This document shows, in pieces, positions 7,326-15,409 of a DNA stretch of 37,319 nt. Numbering within the stretch: position 1 is the first letter of the stretch; each line of letters begins with the position of its first letter. This DNA comes from Phenylobacterium sp. (lineage in GTDB: Bacteria; Pseudomonadota; Alphaproteobacteria; Caulobacterales; Caulobacteraceae). A program made the translations under genes and the position numbers. The notes beneath the pieces were generated by a model. It did no database searches, had not been told where the DNA came from, and saw only the letters and a list, made by a program, of their open reading frames with translations. The stretch lies in assembly GCF_004299445.1 (NCBI RefSeq), contig NZ_SCTC01000014.1, positions 1-37,319 on the forward strand, in the 5' to 3' direction.

Positions 7326-8189
7326 CTATGGCCGCGGCGCATCGGTCCGGACCGGGTAGGGGAGGGCGGTCCCCATCCGGCTCCGAACCGCGCGACGGGT
7401 AGTCGTGGATCCGCAGGGGAAGGCGTAGACGTGGTTGCCGCGATGGCGCAGGCGTCGGAATGGGCCGTCGCGCAGCGCGCGCTCGATGTAGGCGCCGCCG
7501 GTCTCGCCAGCAGCCAGGGGCGGGGCGCCGTGCCGGCGCAGGGTCTCGTAAGCGTAGCGGGCGCCGCTGTCGCCGTGCTTGAGCTTCATCAGCGCCCGCG
7601 AGCTGATCACTGTGGCGTCGTCGGCCAGCCACAGGGTGCGGGCCGTCGCGCGGCCGAGATAGAGGGCCGACGAGGCCGCGTAGATGCCGCCGTAGTGGCC
7701 CGCGAAGGTCACGTGGCCGTCCCGATCCACGCGCGGGACCGGGTCGGAATAGGCCAGGCAGACCGAGTAAAGCGGGCGGCCGTCGTTACCGGTCTTGTCC
7801 TGCCCAAGGCCCGCCAGGGCCCGGCGCAGGAACCAGGTCTCGGCGTTACCCGGCACATGGTCGAGCAGCAGGAAGCGGCCGAGGTCGCAGGACCGCGCAC
7901 CCGACGCGCCGTAGGCGTCGGCGGCGCGGGGCTGCACCGGCACGCTGAACACCGCCACCCCGACCAGCTCGGCCGATCGGTTGCGGCGCGCTTCCATCAG
8001 GCCGTAGGCGGCGATCGCCACAGGGTAGGAGCCGGAATAGTGGTGCCGGACGATGAAGCCGCGCGCCTCGGCCGTGCCGCTCAAGCGCACCACGCCGTAG
8101 CGCCTGGGGTCCAGCGGTTCGCGTTGCGGGCGGTAAGATTGCCGGCGCTCGCGCCAGCGCTGGGCCACGAAGGGAAGATCGAGTTGCAT
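7326..8189 (-). CDS. Mom-like (GNAT-fold) DNA modification protein
   Basis: A 287-aa protein resembling the Mom family. Phage Mu Mom converts adenine in DNA to N6-methylcarbamoyladenine and so protects DNA from many restriction enzymes. Visible features: HHYSGSYP (49-56), ELVGVAVFSVP (74-84), LGRFLLLDHVPGNAE (103-117), AYSDP (146-150) and HYGGIYAASSALYLGRT (165-181), the order of a GNAT-like fold in this family. The C-terminal 100 residues are an Arg-rich extension. The ATG at 8189 has a perfect AGGAGG, and a cargo leader precedes it. No Com-like zinc-finger regulator is seen. Function assigned from motif resemblance only. Confidence 0.6.
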   Translation of the reverse strand: MQLDLPFVAQRWRERRQSYRPQREPLDPRRYGVVRLSGTAEARGFIVRHHYSGSYPVAIAAYGLMEARRNRSAELVGVAVFSVPVQPRAADAYGASGARSCDLGRFLLLDHVPGNAETWFLRRALAGLGQDKTGNDGRPLYSVCLAYSDPVPRVDRDGHVTFAGHYGGIYAASSALYLGRATARTLWLADDATVISSRALMKLKHGDSGARYAYETLRRHGAPPLAAGETGGAYIERALRDGPFRRLRHRGNHVYAFPCGSTTTRRAVRSRMGTALPYPVRTDAPRP

Positions 8190-8250
8190 GGGTTCCTCCT
8201 TGAGGGACCGATCCCTCGCCCCACGCCGCCCCGCCTTTCTTCTCCCATCC
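8190..8250 (-). promoter_or_regulatory. Purine-tract plus hairpin leader (copy c)
   Basis: On the minus strand a GGGAGAAGAAAGGCGGGG tract lies at 8246-8229 or so. It is followed by a perfect 6-bp GAGGGA/TCCCTC hairpin with a 4-base loop (8202-8217), then AGGAGG and the start codon of the Mom-like gene. Confidence 0.6.
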
Positions 8251-8277
8251 GGGGACGGCCGCGGGCGCGCGCGCAAA

Positions 8278-8303
8278 GACCCGCCGGCGGGGGCCGGCGG
8301 GTC
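8278..8303 (-). terminator. Terminator of the gcrA-like operon
   Basis: A perfect 11-bp stem (GACCCGCCGGC and complement) with a 4-base loop, followed on the minus strand by TTTGCGCG. It lies 15 bases after the stop at 8319, ending the three-gene unit that starts at 8949. Confidence 0.7.
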
Positions 8304-8318
8304 GCAGTTCGCGAGGGA

Positions 8319-8564
8319 CTACGAGCGCAAGGCGCGGCGGATATGGGTCGCGTAGGCGCCCACCGCCTTCCAGTAGGCCGCCATCACCCCCTTGTTCTGG
8401 GCCCAGCTGATCTGGGCCCGGCGCCGCGCGTCGGCGGCGAGGTCGCCGAGCACCGCCGCTAAGGCTGCCGTCACCGCCGGGTCGAGGCGGCGTAGAGCCG
8501 TCACGGCCGGCAGACCCAGAACCGGATTGCCGACCTCCCGGCGTGCGCTCCGCGACGGGCTCAT
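8319..8564 (-). CDS. Hypothetical protein (81 aa)
   Basis: Not recognised. Its ATG overlaps the preceding stop codon (ATGA), so it is the third gene of the unit 8949-8319. The N-terminus is Ser/Arg-rich; the rest is Ala-rich and helical, with a WAQNKGVMAAYWKAVGAY segment near the end. A terminator follows at once. Confidence 0.55.
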   Translation of the reverse strand: MSPSRSARREVGNPVLGLPAVTALRRLDPAVTAALAAVLGDLAADARRRAQISWAQNKGVMAAYWKAVGAYATHIRRALRS

Positions 8565-8788
8565 CGGGCCGCCACAGGCGCCGGCGGTTGCTCGAAGCTC
8601 CACACCATCACCTGCTCCGCCCAGGCCTCGGGCGGGGTCGTGTGGCGCGCGGCCGCCAGGTCCATGGTTACGGCGTCGCCTTGCCCGAGCAGCCGCAGGT
8701 TTGCCGCCAACTGATCGAGCTCATCGGGGTATTCGCCGGCCTCGCCGAGCGAGACCACCAGCTGGGCCAGCATCGAGGTGGTCTCCAT
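8561..8788 (-). CDS. Hypothetical protein (75 aa)
   Basis: Not recognised. The ATG at 8788 shares a base with the stop of the gcrA-like gene (TGATG), and its own stop overlaps the next gene. It is a short, helical, acidic protein beginning METTSMLAQLVVSLGEAGEYP. Tight coupling on both sides is the main evidence that it is real. Confidence 0.55.
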   Translation of the reverse strand: METTSMLAQLVVSLGEAGEYPDELDQLAANLRLLGQGDAVTMDLAAARHTTPPEAWAEQVMVWSFEQPPAPVAAR

Positions 8789-8949
8789 CAAGGCGCCCCG
8801 AACGGCCGCCCCAGCCGATGGACCTTGCCGATCACCGCGTTGCGGGTGATGCCGCCGAGCTGCTTGGCGACCTGGGAGCCGCTGAGCCCATCGGCCCACA
8901 AGACCTTCAGGCGCTCGACGCGGTCTTCACTCCAACCGAGCTGGGACAT
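8788..8949 (-). CDS. Minimal GcrA-like protein: DNA-binding domain only (53 aa)
   Basis: The protein is almost entirely the N-terminal helix-turn-helix of GcrA: WSEDRVERLKVLWADGLSGS, then QVAKQLGGITRNAVIGKVHR, then LGRP. Chromosomal GcrA of Caulobacter is about 170 aa: this domain recognises CcrM-methylated GANTC promoters and a C-terminal domain binds sigma-70. Here the sigma-binding part and the linker are missing, and the stop is embedded in an intact operon, so the short form looks deliberate rather than decayed. The ATG at 8949 has GGAGG 9 bases upstream behind a cargo leader. It might compete with host GcrA or serve as a local regulator (inference). Confidence 0.8.
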   Translation of the reverse strand: MSQLGWSEDRVERLKVLWADGLSGSQVAKQLGGITRNAVIGKVHRLGRPFGAP

Positions 8950-9015
8950 CGGGAAAATCCTCCAGACGCGCTCCCTTCGAGCGCACCCGGCCCCTCCCTG
9001 CCTTTCTCCTTTCCC
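8950..9015 (-). promoter_or_regulatory. Purine-tract plus hairpin leader (copy d)
   Basis: On the minus strand GGAAAGGAGAAAGGCAGGGA runs from about 9015 towards 8990. It is followed by a 6-bp GCGCTC/GAGCGC hairpin (8968-8984) and the GGAGG of the gcrA-like gene. Confidence 0.6.
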
Positions 9016-9044
9016 CCACGCCTCGCCGCAGCCCTCACGCCGCA

Positions 9045-9628
9045 ACGGGCCGGCGGGGCCGGCGCAATGGCGTAGTCCAGCGCCTTGAACCCGGGGATGC
9101 GGTAGAGGCCGCCATCCTCTGCCTGGAAGACCAGGCCTCGGCGGCCCGGGAGCCGGACCGCCCGCAGCTGGGTGAAACTGCGCCCATTGCGGAACTGGAT
9201 CGGCGCGGCGAACACCACCAGCTGCCCCGGCCGCGGGGTGGGCCTGGCCCGGATCGCCCGGCGCTCGGCCAGCCGGGCCCGGCAGCGGGCGCGCCAATTC
9301 AGGGCGAAGGCCTGGTCAGGAGGTCGAGAACCTCCGCCGGGCAGGCGTCCTCCACCGGGCCCATCGATTCCGACATGTCCTTGTATCCGAAGACGTAGCC
9401 CTCCCGGTCGCGGGGGTTGTAGCGCACCAGGCAGACCAGCCCCCACACCTCCGTGCCGCCGGTCGTTGCCGCCACGTGCTCGACGGCGGCGTAGTAGGTA
9501 CTCAGACCCACCAGCCGCGACGCCAGGACGCGCGAGCGGCCCTCGGGCCGCTCATAGGTGAATTGGCCGTCGAGATAGGCCTTCGGGGTCGGATGGCCCC
9601 CGAGCGATCGCATGAACAGCCAGCCCAT
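9045..9628 (-). pseudogene. DUF6927-like gene broken by a frameshift near 9310
   Basis: Two frames together make one recognisable protein. The first, from the ATG at 9628 (AGGAG upstream), reads MGWLFMRSLGGHPTPKAYLD and continues through VWGLVCLVRYNPRDREGYVF to LDLLTRPSP and a stop at 9299. The second, one base out of phase, continues from DQAFALNWRARCRARLAERR through FRNGRSFTQLRAVRLPGRRG to GLYRIPGFKALDYAIA. The join expected in DUF6927 proteins falls around 9305-9320. The second frame then runs on without a natural stop into the gcrA-like leader (to 8907), so a second lesion near 9045 is possible. It is either a real pseudogene or a sequencing error. Cellular role of the family unknown. Confidence 0.65.
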
Positions 9629-9667
9629 GGCGGCGTGCTCCTTTGTCGTTGAACGGTTCGAGGGTGA

Positions 9668-10573
9668 TCAGGCGGCCAGGGAGGCCGCCGCGTCCGCCGG
9701 CTGGCTGAAGGCCAGCAGGAAATCGACCGCGCGCTGGGCGTGGCCCGAGGCTTCCAGAAGGGCGCCCGGCCGGTCCTTCAGGATCCTGGCCCAGTGGGCG
9801 AGGTAGGCGGCGTGGCTGTCGAGCAGCTGCGGTCTGAGGCCGATGCGCAGCCCCAGGGCCGCGGCGCCGATCTCGGCGCAGAGCTCCTCGAAGGCGTAGG
9901 CCGCGTCGCCGAAACGGCGGCCGAACTCGCGGTTCAGCCGAAGCGCCGCGCCCGACCAATGCAGTTGCTCGTGGGCCTTGGTCGCCAGGAAGTCGTCGAC
10001 CGAATGGAAGGCCTCGGGCGCCGGCAGGCGGATCAGATCCCGCGAGGGAATATAGCAGGGCTGGCCGCCGCCATAATCGATCTGAGCCGGGATGGCGTCG
10101 AGGATGGCGTTGTGGGCCGCCGCGCGGACAGCCGGATCGACGGCCGGGGCGGCGCGGAAGCGCTCCGGGCAGTCGGTCAGCTGGTCGGCGTTGAAGACCG
10201 CGTAGGTCTTCAGGTAGCGCATCACCTTGGGGTCGGCGTCCTCGCCGACGGGATCGCCCGCCTCGCCGCCGCAGCCATCCTCGACGACGCGGGTCTTGTA
10301 GAGGATGGCGAGCGAGCCCTTGGCGCCCTTGGCCACCGGCGCGCCGATCGCCAGGGCCTGGCGGAAGGTGAACCAGTAGGGCGAGCCGTAGCCGCGCAGG
10401 GCGCCGGCGAAGAACAGCAGCCACGAATTGCTGCCGGTGAAGGGTTCGCCGTTGGCCCGCAGCGGGAGGGCGGGGTCGGCGCCGGCCTGGCTCCAGGCTT
10501 GGCGCCACGGCGGCGTGCCCGCCTCGATGCGGGCGATGATGTCGGCCATCAGGTCGTCTAGGGGCGTGGACAT
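9668..10573 (-). CDS. ardC: ArdC-type antirestriction protein
   Basis: A 301-aa ArdC-family protein: an N-terminal single-stranded-DNA-binding domain (about 1-130, including PPWRQAW, NSWLLF and FTFRQALAIGAPVAKGAKG) and a C-terminal metallopeptidase-like domain with HEQLH at 201-205 and YAFEELCAEIGA at 226-237. ArdC proteins enter recipients with conjugating DNA and protect it from restriction. The HExxH core is intact, although the usual HELAHWTG reads HEQLHWSG here. The ATG at 10573 is preceded by a leader of the cargo type. It is probably co-transcribed with the broken DUF6927-like gene 40 bases downstream. Confidence 0.88.
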   Translation of the reverse strand: MSTPLDDLMADIIARIEAGTPPWRQAWSQAGADPALPLRANGEPFTGSNSWLLFFAGALRGYGSPYWFTFRQALAIGAPVAKGAKGSLAILYKTRVVEDGCGGEAGDPVGEDADPKVMRYLKTYAVFNADQLTDCPERFRAAPAVDPAVRAAAHNAILDAIPAQIDYGGGQPCYIPSRDLIRLPAPEAFHSVDDFLATKAHEQLHWSGAALRLNREFGRRFGDAAYAFEELCAEIGAAALGLRIGLRPQLLDSHAAYLAHWARILKDRPGALLEASGHAQRAVDFLLAFSQPADAAASLAA

Positions 10574-10645
10574 GGGAACCTCGGGAGCGCGGCCCCGGAC
10601 CCATTCCGGAGCGCTTGCCCGCTCCGTCCCTTCCTTTCCCCTCCG
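10574..10645 (-). promoter_or_regulatory. Purine-tract plus hairpin leader (copy e)
   Basis: On the minus strand GGAGGGGAAAGGAAGGGAC (10643-10625) leads directly into a perfect 7-bp CGGAGCG/CGCTCCG hairpin with a 6-base loop (10607-10626). The ardC start lies 34 bases further on. Confidence 0.6.
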
Positions 10646-10672
10646 ATGGCGCCGGCCGCGCCAGCACGAAAA

Positions 10673-10698
10673 GAGCCGCCGGGTCGGGCCGGCGGCTC
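10673..10698 (-). terminator. Terminator of the SNO-helicase gene
   Basis: A perfect 10-bp stem (GAGCCGCCGG and complement) with a 6-base loop, followed by TTTTC on the minus strand. It is 20 bases beyond the stop codon at 10718. Confidence 0.75.
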
Positions 10699-10717
10699 CT
10701 CGCGCTGTCGATCGCCT

Positions 10718-13700
10718 CTACGCCGCCGCTGGCAGGATGTTCTGCGCCGGCCACTTGGCCAGGATGGCGGTCAGCACGTCCGGCCGGTCGGTCGGCACGA
10801 ACACCCGCGGCGTGTAGCTGATGATCTCCACAAAGCAGCCCAGCGCCGTGAACACCGAGCGCTGCGAGGCTGCGCCGACGATCTCGAGGCGCTGGCGATC
10901 CATCACCTTGGCGCGCCGCAGCCAGAGGCCACCGGCCAGGGCGACCGAGGCGCCTTCGCCGAGCACCAGGCGACTGGCGGCGTCGCCATCACCGACCGCG
11001 CTGGCCGTATCCGTCAGCCCCAAGGCGATCTTGAGCGGAACGACCTGGGCGGGGTCAAGCACCCGCCCGAGCCAGCGTCGCCCGTCCGGCGCCTTGAGCC
11101 GGCGCACCGAAGTCCCCTTGTGCGGCAGGCTCGCCCAGATCGGCAGCAATAGGCCGGTGACCAGCACCAGCTCGCGGGTGACCCAGGGATCGGCCTGGGC
11201 GATCTCGGCGTCCCAAGCGGCGCGCCAGATCGCCTCCTCGCAGGCCTCCCAAGCCGATTCCTCGAAGCCCTTCAGCGAGGCGATGGTGCGCTTCTCCGGG
11301 CGGATCAGGCGGACGGCCGGGATCAGTCGGTCGTCGTCGTTGGTGGTGGTCAGGCCCTGGATAACCAGCGCCGCGCGCCCGGACTTGGCGTTGACGGCGA
11401 ACACCGTCGCCTCCGGATCGAGGCCGGCCAGGGCGTCGTCGGCGGCGAGCAGGGACCGGCGCGTGCGGACCTGGAAGCTGAGCAGCTTGGTCTCAGCGCC
11501 GGTGACCGCGTCGGTGCGGATCACCTCCTCGCCCTTGATCACCAGGTCGTCGGCCTCGATGTCCTCCATGCCGCGGTCCAGGGCGCCGGCGGCCGCGGCC
11601 CGCTCCAGGATGCTGGAGAGGATCTCGTCGAAGGCGGCGAACAGGGCGTTCTGATCGGCGATCCGCAGCGCCAGCAGCCGGTTGAGGAAGGTGTTCATCG
11701 GCGGCAGGTCGTCGGACTTCTTCAGGCCGCCGACATGGTCGAGCAGCCGCAGGCCGGTCTTGGCCTCGAAAGTCTCGCGGTCCATGGCCTCGACGTTGCC
11801 GAAGTGCAGAGCGACGTAGAAGGCCTGCAGCGCCCGGTGCGCCCACGGGCTCTCCAGGTTGTCCTCGGCGCGGAAGAGGCCGTTGCCGGCCGTGCGACGC
11901 TCGCCCCGGGTCAGGGCGCCCAGGCTGTCGAGCCGCCGGGCGATGGTCGAGGTGAACCGCTTCTCGCCGTGGATGTCGGTAGTCACCGGCCGGAACAGCG
12001 GCGCGCAGGCCTGGTTGGTGCGATGCGAGCGGCCCAGCCCCTGGATGGCGGCGTCGGCCCGCCAGCCGGGCTCCACCAGGTAGTGGACCCGGCGCTGCTG
12101 GTTCTGGACGCTGAGGTCGGCGTGGTAGCTGCGGCCCGTGCCGCCGGCGTCGGAGAACACCAGCACCCGCTTCTTGGCCGCCATGAAGGCGTCGGTCTCG
12201 GCCTTTGCGGCCGAGGCGCTGCGCCGCTCGACGACGCGGCGGCCGTCGCGCCGGACCACCCGACGGCTGCGGCCGGTGATCTCCGCCACCATCTCGGTCC
12301 CGAGGGCATCGAGGACCGCGTCCAGAACGCCCGGGACGGCGGGCAGGCAGGCCAGGTGGGTGACCAGTTCCTCACGCAGCCGCAGCGCCTCCTGGCTGAC
12401 CACGGGGGCGCCGTCGACCATCACCGGGACCATGGTGACATTGCCGTCCTCGTCCTCCACGGCGTCCATGGCCATGATCGGGAAGGCGCCCATCAGGTAG
12501 TCGAGCACCTGGTCCTTGGGCGTCAGGTCGACGGCGAGGTTGTTCCACTCCTCGGCCGGGATCTCCGCCAGGCGGCGCTCCATCACCGCCTCATTGGTCG
12601 AGACGACCTGCACCACGGCGCTGCGCCCCTCGCCGAGATCACCTCGGATCGAGGCCACGAGGGAGGGGGACTTCAGACCGGCCAACAGGTGACCGAAGAA
12701 GCGCAGCTTGGAGCCCTCGAACGCCGACATGACGGCGGAAGCGGCCTGGCCGGACTTGGGCTTGCCGTCCTCGCTGATGCCGACCGCCTCCAGGGCGGCG
12801 CGCAGGTTCTGGTGGATCAGCTGGTAGGCGTCCGCCCAGGCGTCCCAGATGGCGATGTCGTCCTCGGTGAGCGGATGGCGCAGGGCGTCGTATTCGACGC
12901 CGTCGAACGACAGCGAGCGGGCGATGTAGAGGCCCATCGCCTTCAGCTCCCGGGCGATCAGCTCCATCACCGCCACGCCGCCGGTTTCGACGGCGTCCAT
13001 GAAGGCTTCCCGGGTAGGGAAGGGGGCTTCGGGCCCGCCCCACAGGCCGAGCCGGGCGGCGTAGGCCAGGTTCTCCGGTGTCGTGGCGCCCGTTGCCGAG
13101 ACATAGAGGATGCGCGCGTTGGGCAGGCGGTTCTGCAGGGCGAGCCCCGCCATGCCCTGTTGCGAGGCCTTCTTCGGGCCTCGGCCGCCCTTGCCCCCGC
13201 CGGCGGCGTTGGCCATGGCGTGCGCCTCGTCGAAGACGACGACGCCGTCGAAGTCGGCGCCGAGCCAGCTGACGATCTGGTCCAGCCGCGAGGGGCGGTC
13301 GCCGCGGGCCGGCTGCCGCAGCGTGGCGTAGGTGGTGTAGAGGATGCCCCGGTCGAGCCGGATGGCGTCGGCCTGTTTCCACGACGACTGCGGGGTGATG
13401 TCGGAGGCGGCGCCGCCGATCGCGCCCCAGTCGCGCCGGGCGTCCTCCAGGAGGGCGTCGTTCTTGGACAACCAGACGGCCCGCTGCCGGCCCTGCGCGA
13501 TGTTGTCGGCGATCACCCCGGCGATCTCCCGGCCCTTGCCGCAGCCCGTGCCGTCGCCGAGGAAGAAGCCCTTGCGGAACGATACGGCGCCAGGATGGTC
13601 GTCCCTGACCAGCACCACCTGGTGCGGCGCCTCGCCGAGGATCCAGGCGCCAGGCAGGACTTGGGCGTGCGCTTCGCCGGCGTAGATCACCGTCTCCATC

Positions 13701-14974
13701 TGCGCGTCCGACACCAAGCCCTCGGCGGCGACCTTCGTCGGCAGCTGCGGCCGGTAGGTCGGCGCTGGCGGCGAGACCGAAGCCATGGGGCCGGATTCCA
13801 CGAGCGGCGAGGGGTGGGGCTGCACCTGCGGGAACGCGATGCGGCCGAGCGCATAGGCCTGGTATAGGCCGACGTCGTGGCCCTCGCCCGACCAGGGCTT
13901 GGTCTCATAGGCGAGCGGGGCGGCGGTGTTGAGGAAGGCCAGCCGCGTCGACGGCGAGGCCAGGGATCGGGCCCGCGGCGCGAGCACGGCGACCTGCGAC
14001 AGCGCCCGGAACTGGCGCGGCTGGGCCGTCGGCCGGGCGACGACGCCGGCGGCTGCGCGGGCCGCATCGGCCAGGGTCTCCGCCGCGATCACCGGCGCCA
14101 ACGCCGCGTCCGCAACGCCGCGGTCGATGACCAGCAGGCCGGTCTCGACAGAGGTTCCGTGCTTGGCGTAGGCCCGGGTTGGGAAGGCGAGCCGCTGGAC
14201 GACCTGCCCGCGCTCGGCGAGGCGGCGCAGAGCCGGCGCGTCCTCGAACAGGCGGGCCGGGACGACCGCCGCCAGACGCCCACCCTCGGCCAGGCAGTCG
14301 AGGGCGGCGTGCAGGTGCGCCTCCAGGTGCTGGAACGGCGGGTTGGCGACGACGGCGTGGAACCCGCCCGAGCCCGGCAGGATGTCGCGCAGGTGCTGGG
14401 CGTCGTGCGCAGATCGCGCGGCGGTCGGGAACAGCCCCTCGAGAAGGCCCGCGCGGCCGGCGGCCAGCTCGTTGAGGGTCAGGGCCGCGCCGCAGGCCTC
14501 GGCCAGGACCGCGAGCATGCCGGTGCCGGCCGAGGGCTCCAGCACCTGGTCGCCGGGCCGGACCTGGGCGGCCAGCACCGCCAGGGCGCCCAGCTGCGGC
14601 GGGGTGGAGAACTGATCGAGCGCCACCTGCTCTTCGCTGCGGCGCGTGTGGGTGAGGCCGAGGTCCGCCAGGTTGGCGAGCAGAGCCGCGATCTCCGCGG
14701 GCGCGTCCTCGAGCCGGCCGATCTGCGGGCCGAGACGCCGGATCTGCAGCACTAGCGCCGCCTCGACGGCGTCATAGGCGTCGCGCCAGATCCAGGCCCC
14801 CTCGGTGTCCGATCCCCCGAAGGTCGTGGTCATCACGCTGGCGACGAGGCGGCGGTCCAGGGCCCGCGAGCGGTTGAGCTGCGGGCAAAGCGCCCGGGCG
14901 GCGGCCAGGATGTTGGCGGCCTTGTGGTCGGCGCCGTCGGTCGACGCGGCGAACAGGGGAAGCATGGCGTTCAT
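10718..14974 (-). CDS. N6-methyltransferase-strawberry notch helicase fusion
   Basis: A 1418-aa protein of the plasmid/ICE strawberry-notch group. Residues about 110-330 form a class I SAM methyltransferase domain with VLEPSAGTG (144-152) and the N6-adenine-type motif NPPF. It is followed by an SNF2-like ATPase with LGDGTGCGKGRE (Walker A), VVFDEAHAM (Walker B) and SATGATTPEN, then a C-terminal helicase half with DAGGTGRSYHADL, QGLGRSHRTNQ and an SNO-specific C-terminal domain. Such proteins recur on alphaproteobacterial conjugative elements and are thought to act on incoming or replicating DNA; the precise role is unproven. The start is ATG 14974 (a second in-frame ATG lies at 14965); neither has a strong Shine-Dalgarno sequence. 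It is a single-gene unit with its own leader and terminator. Confidence 0.85.
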   Translation of the reverse strand: MNAMLPLFAASTDGADHKAANILAAARALCPQLNRSRALDRRLVASVMTTTFGGSDTEGAWIWRDAYDAVEAALVLQIRRLGPQIGRLEDAPAEIAALLANLADLGLTHTRRSEEQVALDQFSTPPQLGALAVLAAQVRPGDQVLEPSAGTGMLAVLAEACGAALTLNELAAGRAGLLEGLFPTAARSAHDAQHLRDILPGSGGFHAVVANPPFQHLEAHLHAALDCLAEGGRLAAVVPARLFEDAPALRRLAERGQVVQRLAFPTRAYAKHGTSVETGLLVIDRGVADAALAPVIAAETLADAARAAAGVVARPTAQPRQFRALSQVAVLAPRARSLASPSTRLAFLNTAAPLAYETKPWSGEGHDVGLYQAYALGRIAFPQVQPHPSPLVESGPMASVSPPAPTYRPQLPTKVAAEGLVSDAQMETVIYAGEAHAQVLPGAWILGEAPHQVVLVRDDHPGAVSFRKGFFLGDGTGCGKGREIAGVIADNIAQGRQRAVWLSKNDALLEDARRDWGAIGGAASDITPQSSWKQADAIRLDRGILYTTYATLRQPARGDRPSRLDQIVSWLGADFDGVVVFDEAHAMANAAGGGKGGRGPKKASQQGMAGLALQNRLPNARILYVSATGATTPENLAYAARLGLWGGPEAPFPTREAFMDAVETGGVAVMELIARELKAMGLYIARSLSFDGVEYDALRHPLTEDDIAIWDAWADAYQLIHQNLRAALEAVGISEDGKPKSGQAASAVMSAFEGSKLRFFGHLLAGLKSPSLVASIRGDLGEGRSAVVQVVSTNEAVMERRLAEIPAEEWNNLAVDLTPKDQVLDYLMGAFPIMAMDAVEDEDGNVTMVPVMVDGAPVVSQEALRLREELVTHLACLPAVPGVLDAVLDALGTEMVAEITGRSRRVVRRDGRRVVERRSASAAKAETDAFMAAKKRVLVFSDAGGTGRSYHADLSVQNQQRRVHYLVEPGWRADAAIQGLGRSHRTNQACAPLFRPVTTDIHGEKRFTSTIARRLDSLGALTRGERRTAGNGLFRAEDNLESPWAHRALQAFYVALHFGNVEAMDRETFEAKTGLRLLDHVGGLKKSDDLPPMNTFLNRLLALRIADQNALFAAFDEILSSILERAAAAGALDRGMEDIEADDLVIKGEEVIRTDAVTGAETKLLSFQVRTRRSLLAADDALAGLDPEATVFAVNAKSGRAALVIQGLTTTNDDDRLIPAVRLIRPEKRTIASLKGFEESAWEACEEAIWRAAWDAEIAQADPWVTRELVLVTGLLLPIWASLPHKGTSVRRLKAPDGRRWLGRVLDPAQVVPLKIALGLTDTASAVGDGDAASRLVLGEGASVALAGGLWLRRAKVMDRQRLEIVGAASQRSVFTALGCFVEIISYTPRVFVPTDRPDVLTAILAKWPAQNILPAAA

Positions 14975-15062
14975 GGAGCGGGTCCGGATCACCCGCAGCG
15001 GAGGGCGCCTCCCTCCAGTCCCGACGGGCTCGCCCGTCCGCCCCCTGTCTTTTCCCTTTGGC
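14975..15062 (-). promoter_or_regulatory. Purine-tract plus hairpin leader (copy f)
   Basis: On the minus strand CCAAAGGGAAAAGACAGGGG (15062-15043) is followed by a perfect 6-bp GACGGG/CCCGTC hairpin with a 4-base loop (15023-15038). The start codon of the SNO helicase is 48 bases further, longer than in the other copies. Confidence 0.55.
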
Positions 15063-15151
15063 CTGCGGGTGCTGACGCACCTCAATCAGCGCCGCCGATT
15101 CTGGACCAGCACGTCCATGGGACGTACAGGTGTCGGGGAGGAGCAGCGCCC

Positions 15152-15325
15152 ATGCCGGCTGGCCAGGACCCCATCAAGGCGATCGACGAACCCAGCGCCG
15201 AACGCACGGCGCTGCGGCCCGTCGACCACGCGGCCTTCTTCGGGGCGCTGGATCAGCCTCCGGCGCCGACGGACAGGCTGACGGCGGCGTTTGCGCGTCA
15301 TCGGAAGACCGTCGTGTCCCGGTGA
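15152..15325 (+). CDS. C-terminal remnant of a DUF1778 (TacA-type) antitoxin
   Basis: The 57-residue product ends in FFGALDQPPAPTDRLTAAFARH, the tail of DUF1778 antitoxins that wraps the GNAT toxin (TacT family). The ribbon-helix-helix DNA-binding N-terminus is missing and no acetyltransferase toxin follows, so this is a leftover or a solitary antitoxin tail. The ATG at 15152 has GGAGGAG upstream and may still be translated. It is the only plus-strand reading in this stretch that makes sense. A hairpin follows the stop. Confidence 0.6.
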   Translation: MPAGQDPIKAIDEPSAERTALRPVDHAAFFGALDQPPAPTDRLTAAFARHRKTVVSR

Positions 15326-15327
15326 GG

Positions 15328-15354
15328 CGAGACGCGACGCGCTAATGCGTCTCG
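15328..15354 (+). terminator. Hairpin after DUF1778 remnant
   Basis: An 8-bp CGAGACGC/GCGTCTCG stem with an 11-base loop, right after the stop at 15325. There is no T-run, so it may be a weak terminator or an mRNA-stabilising structure. Confidence 0.4.
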
Positions 15355-15409
15355 AGATCGAAGAAGGTTTGCGGCGCCGCTTTGAGCGAAGGCCTTTAGG
15401 GGTCGGCGT

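Noticed and set aside
11735..13867. A 710-codon plus-strand frame opposite the SNO helicase
   Set aside because: It is a shadow of the helicase coding strand with no domain, and the composition is that of antisense reading.
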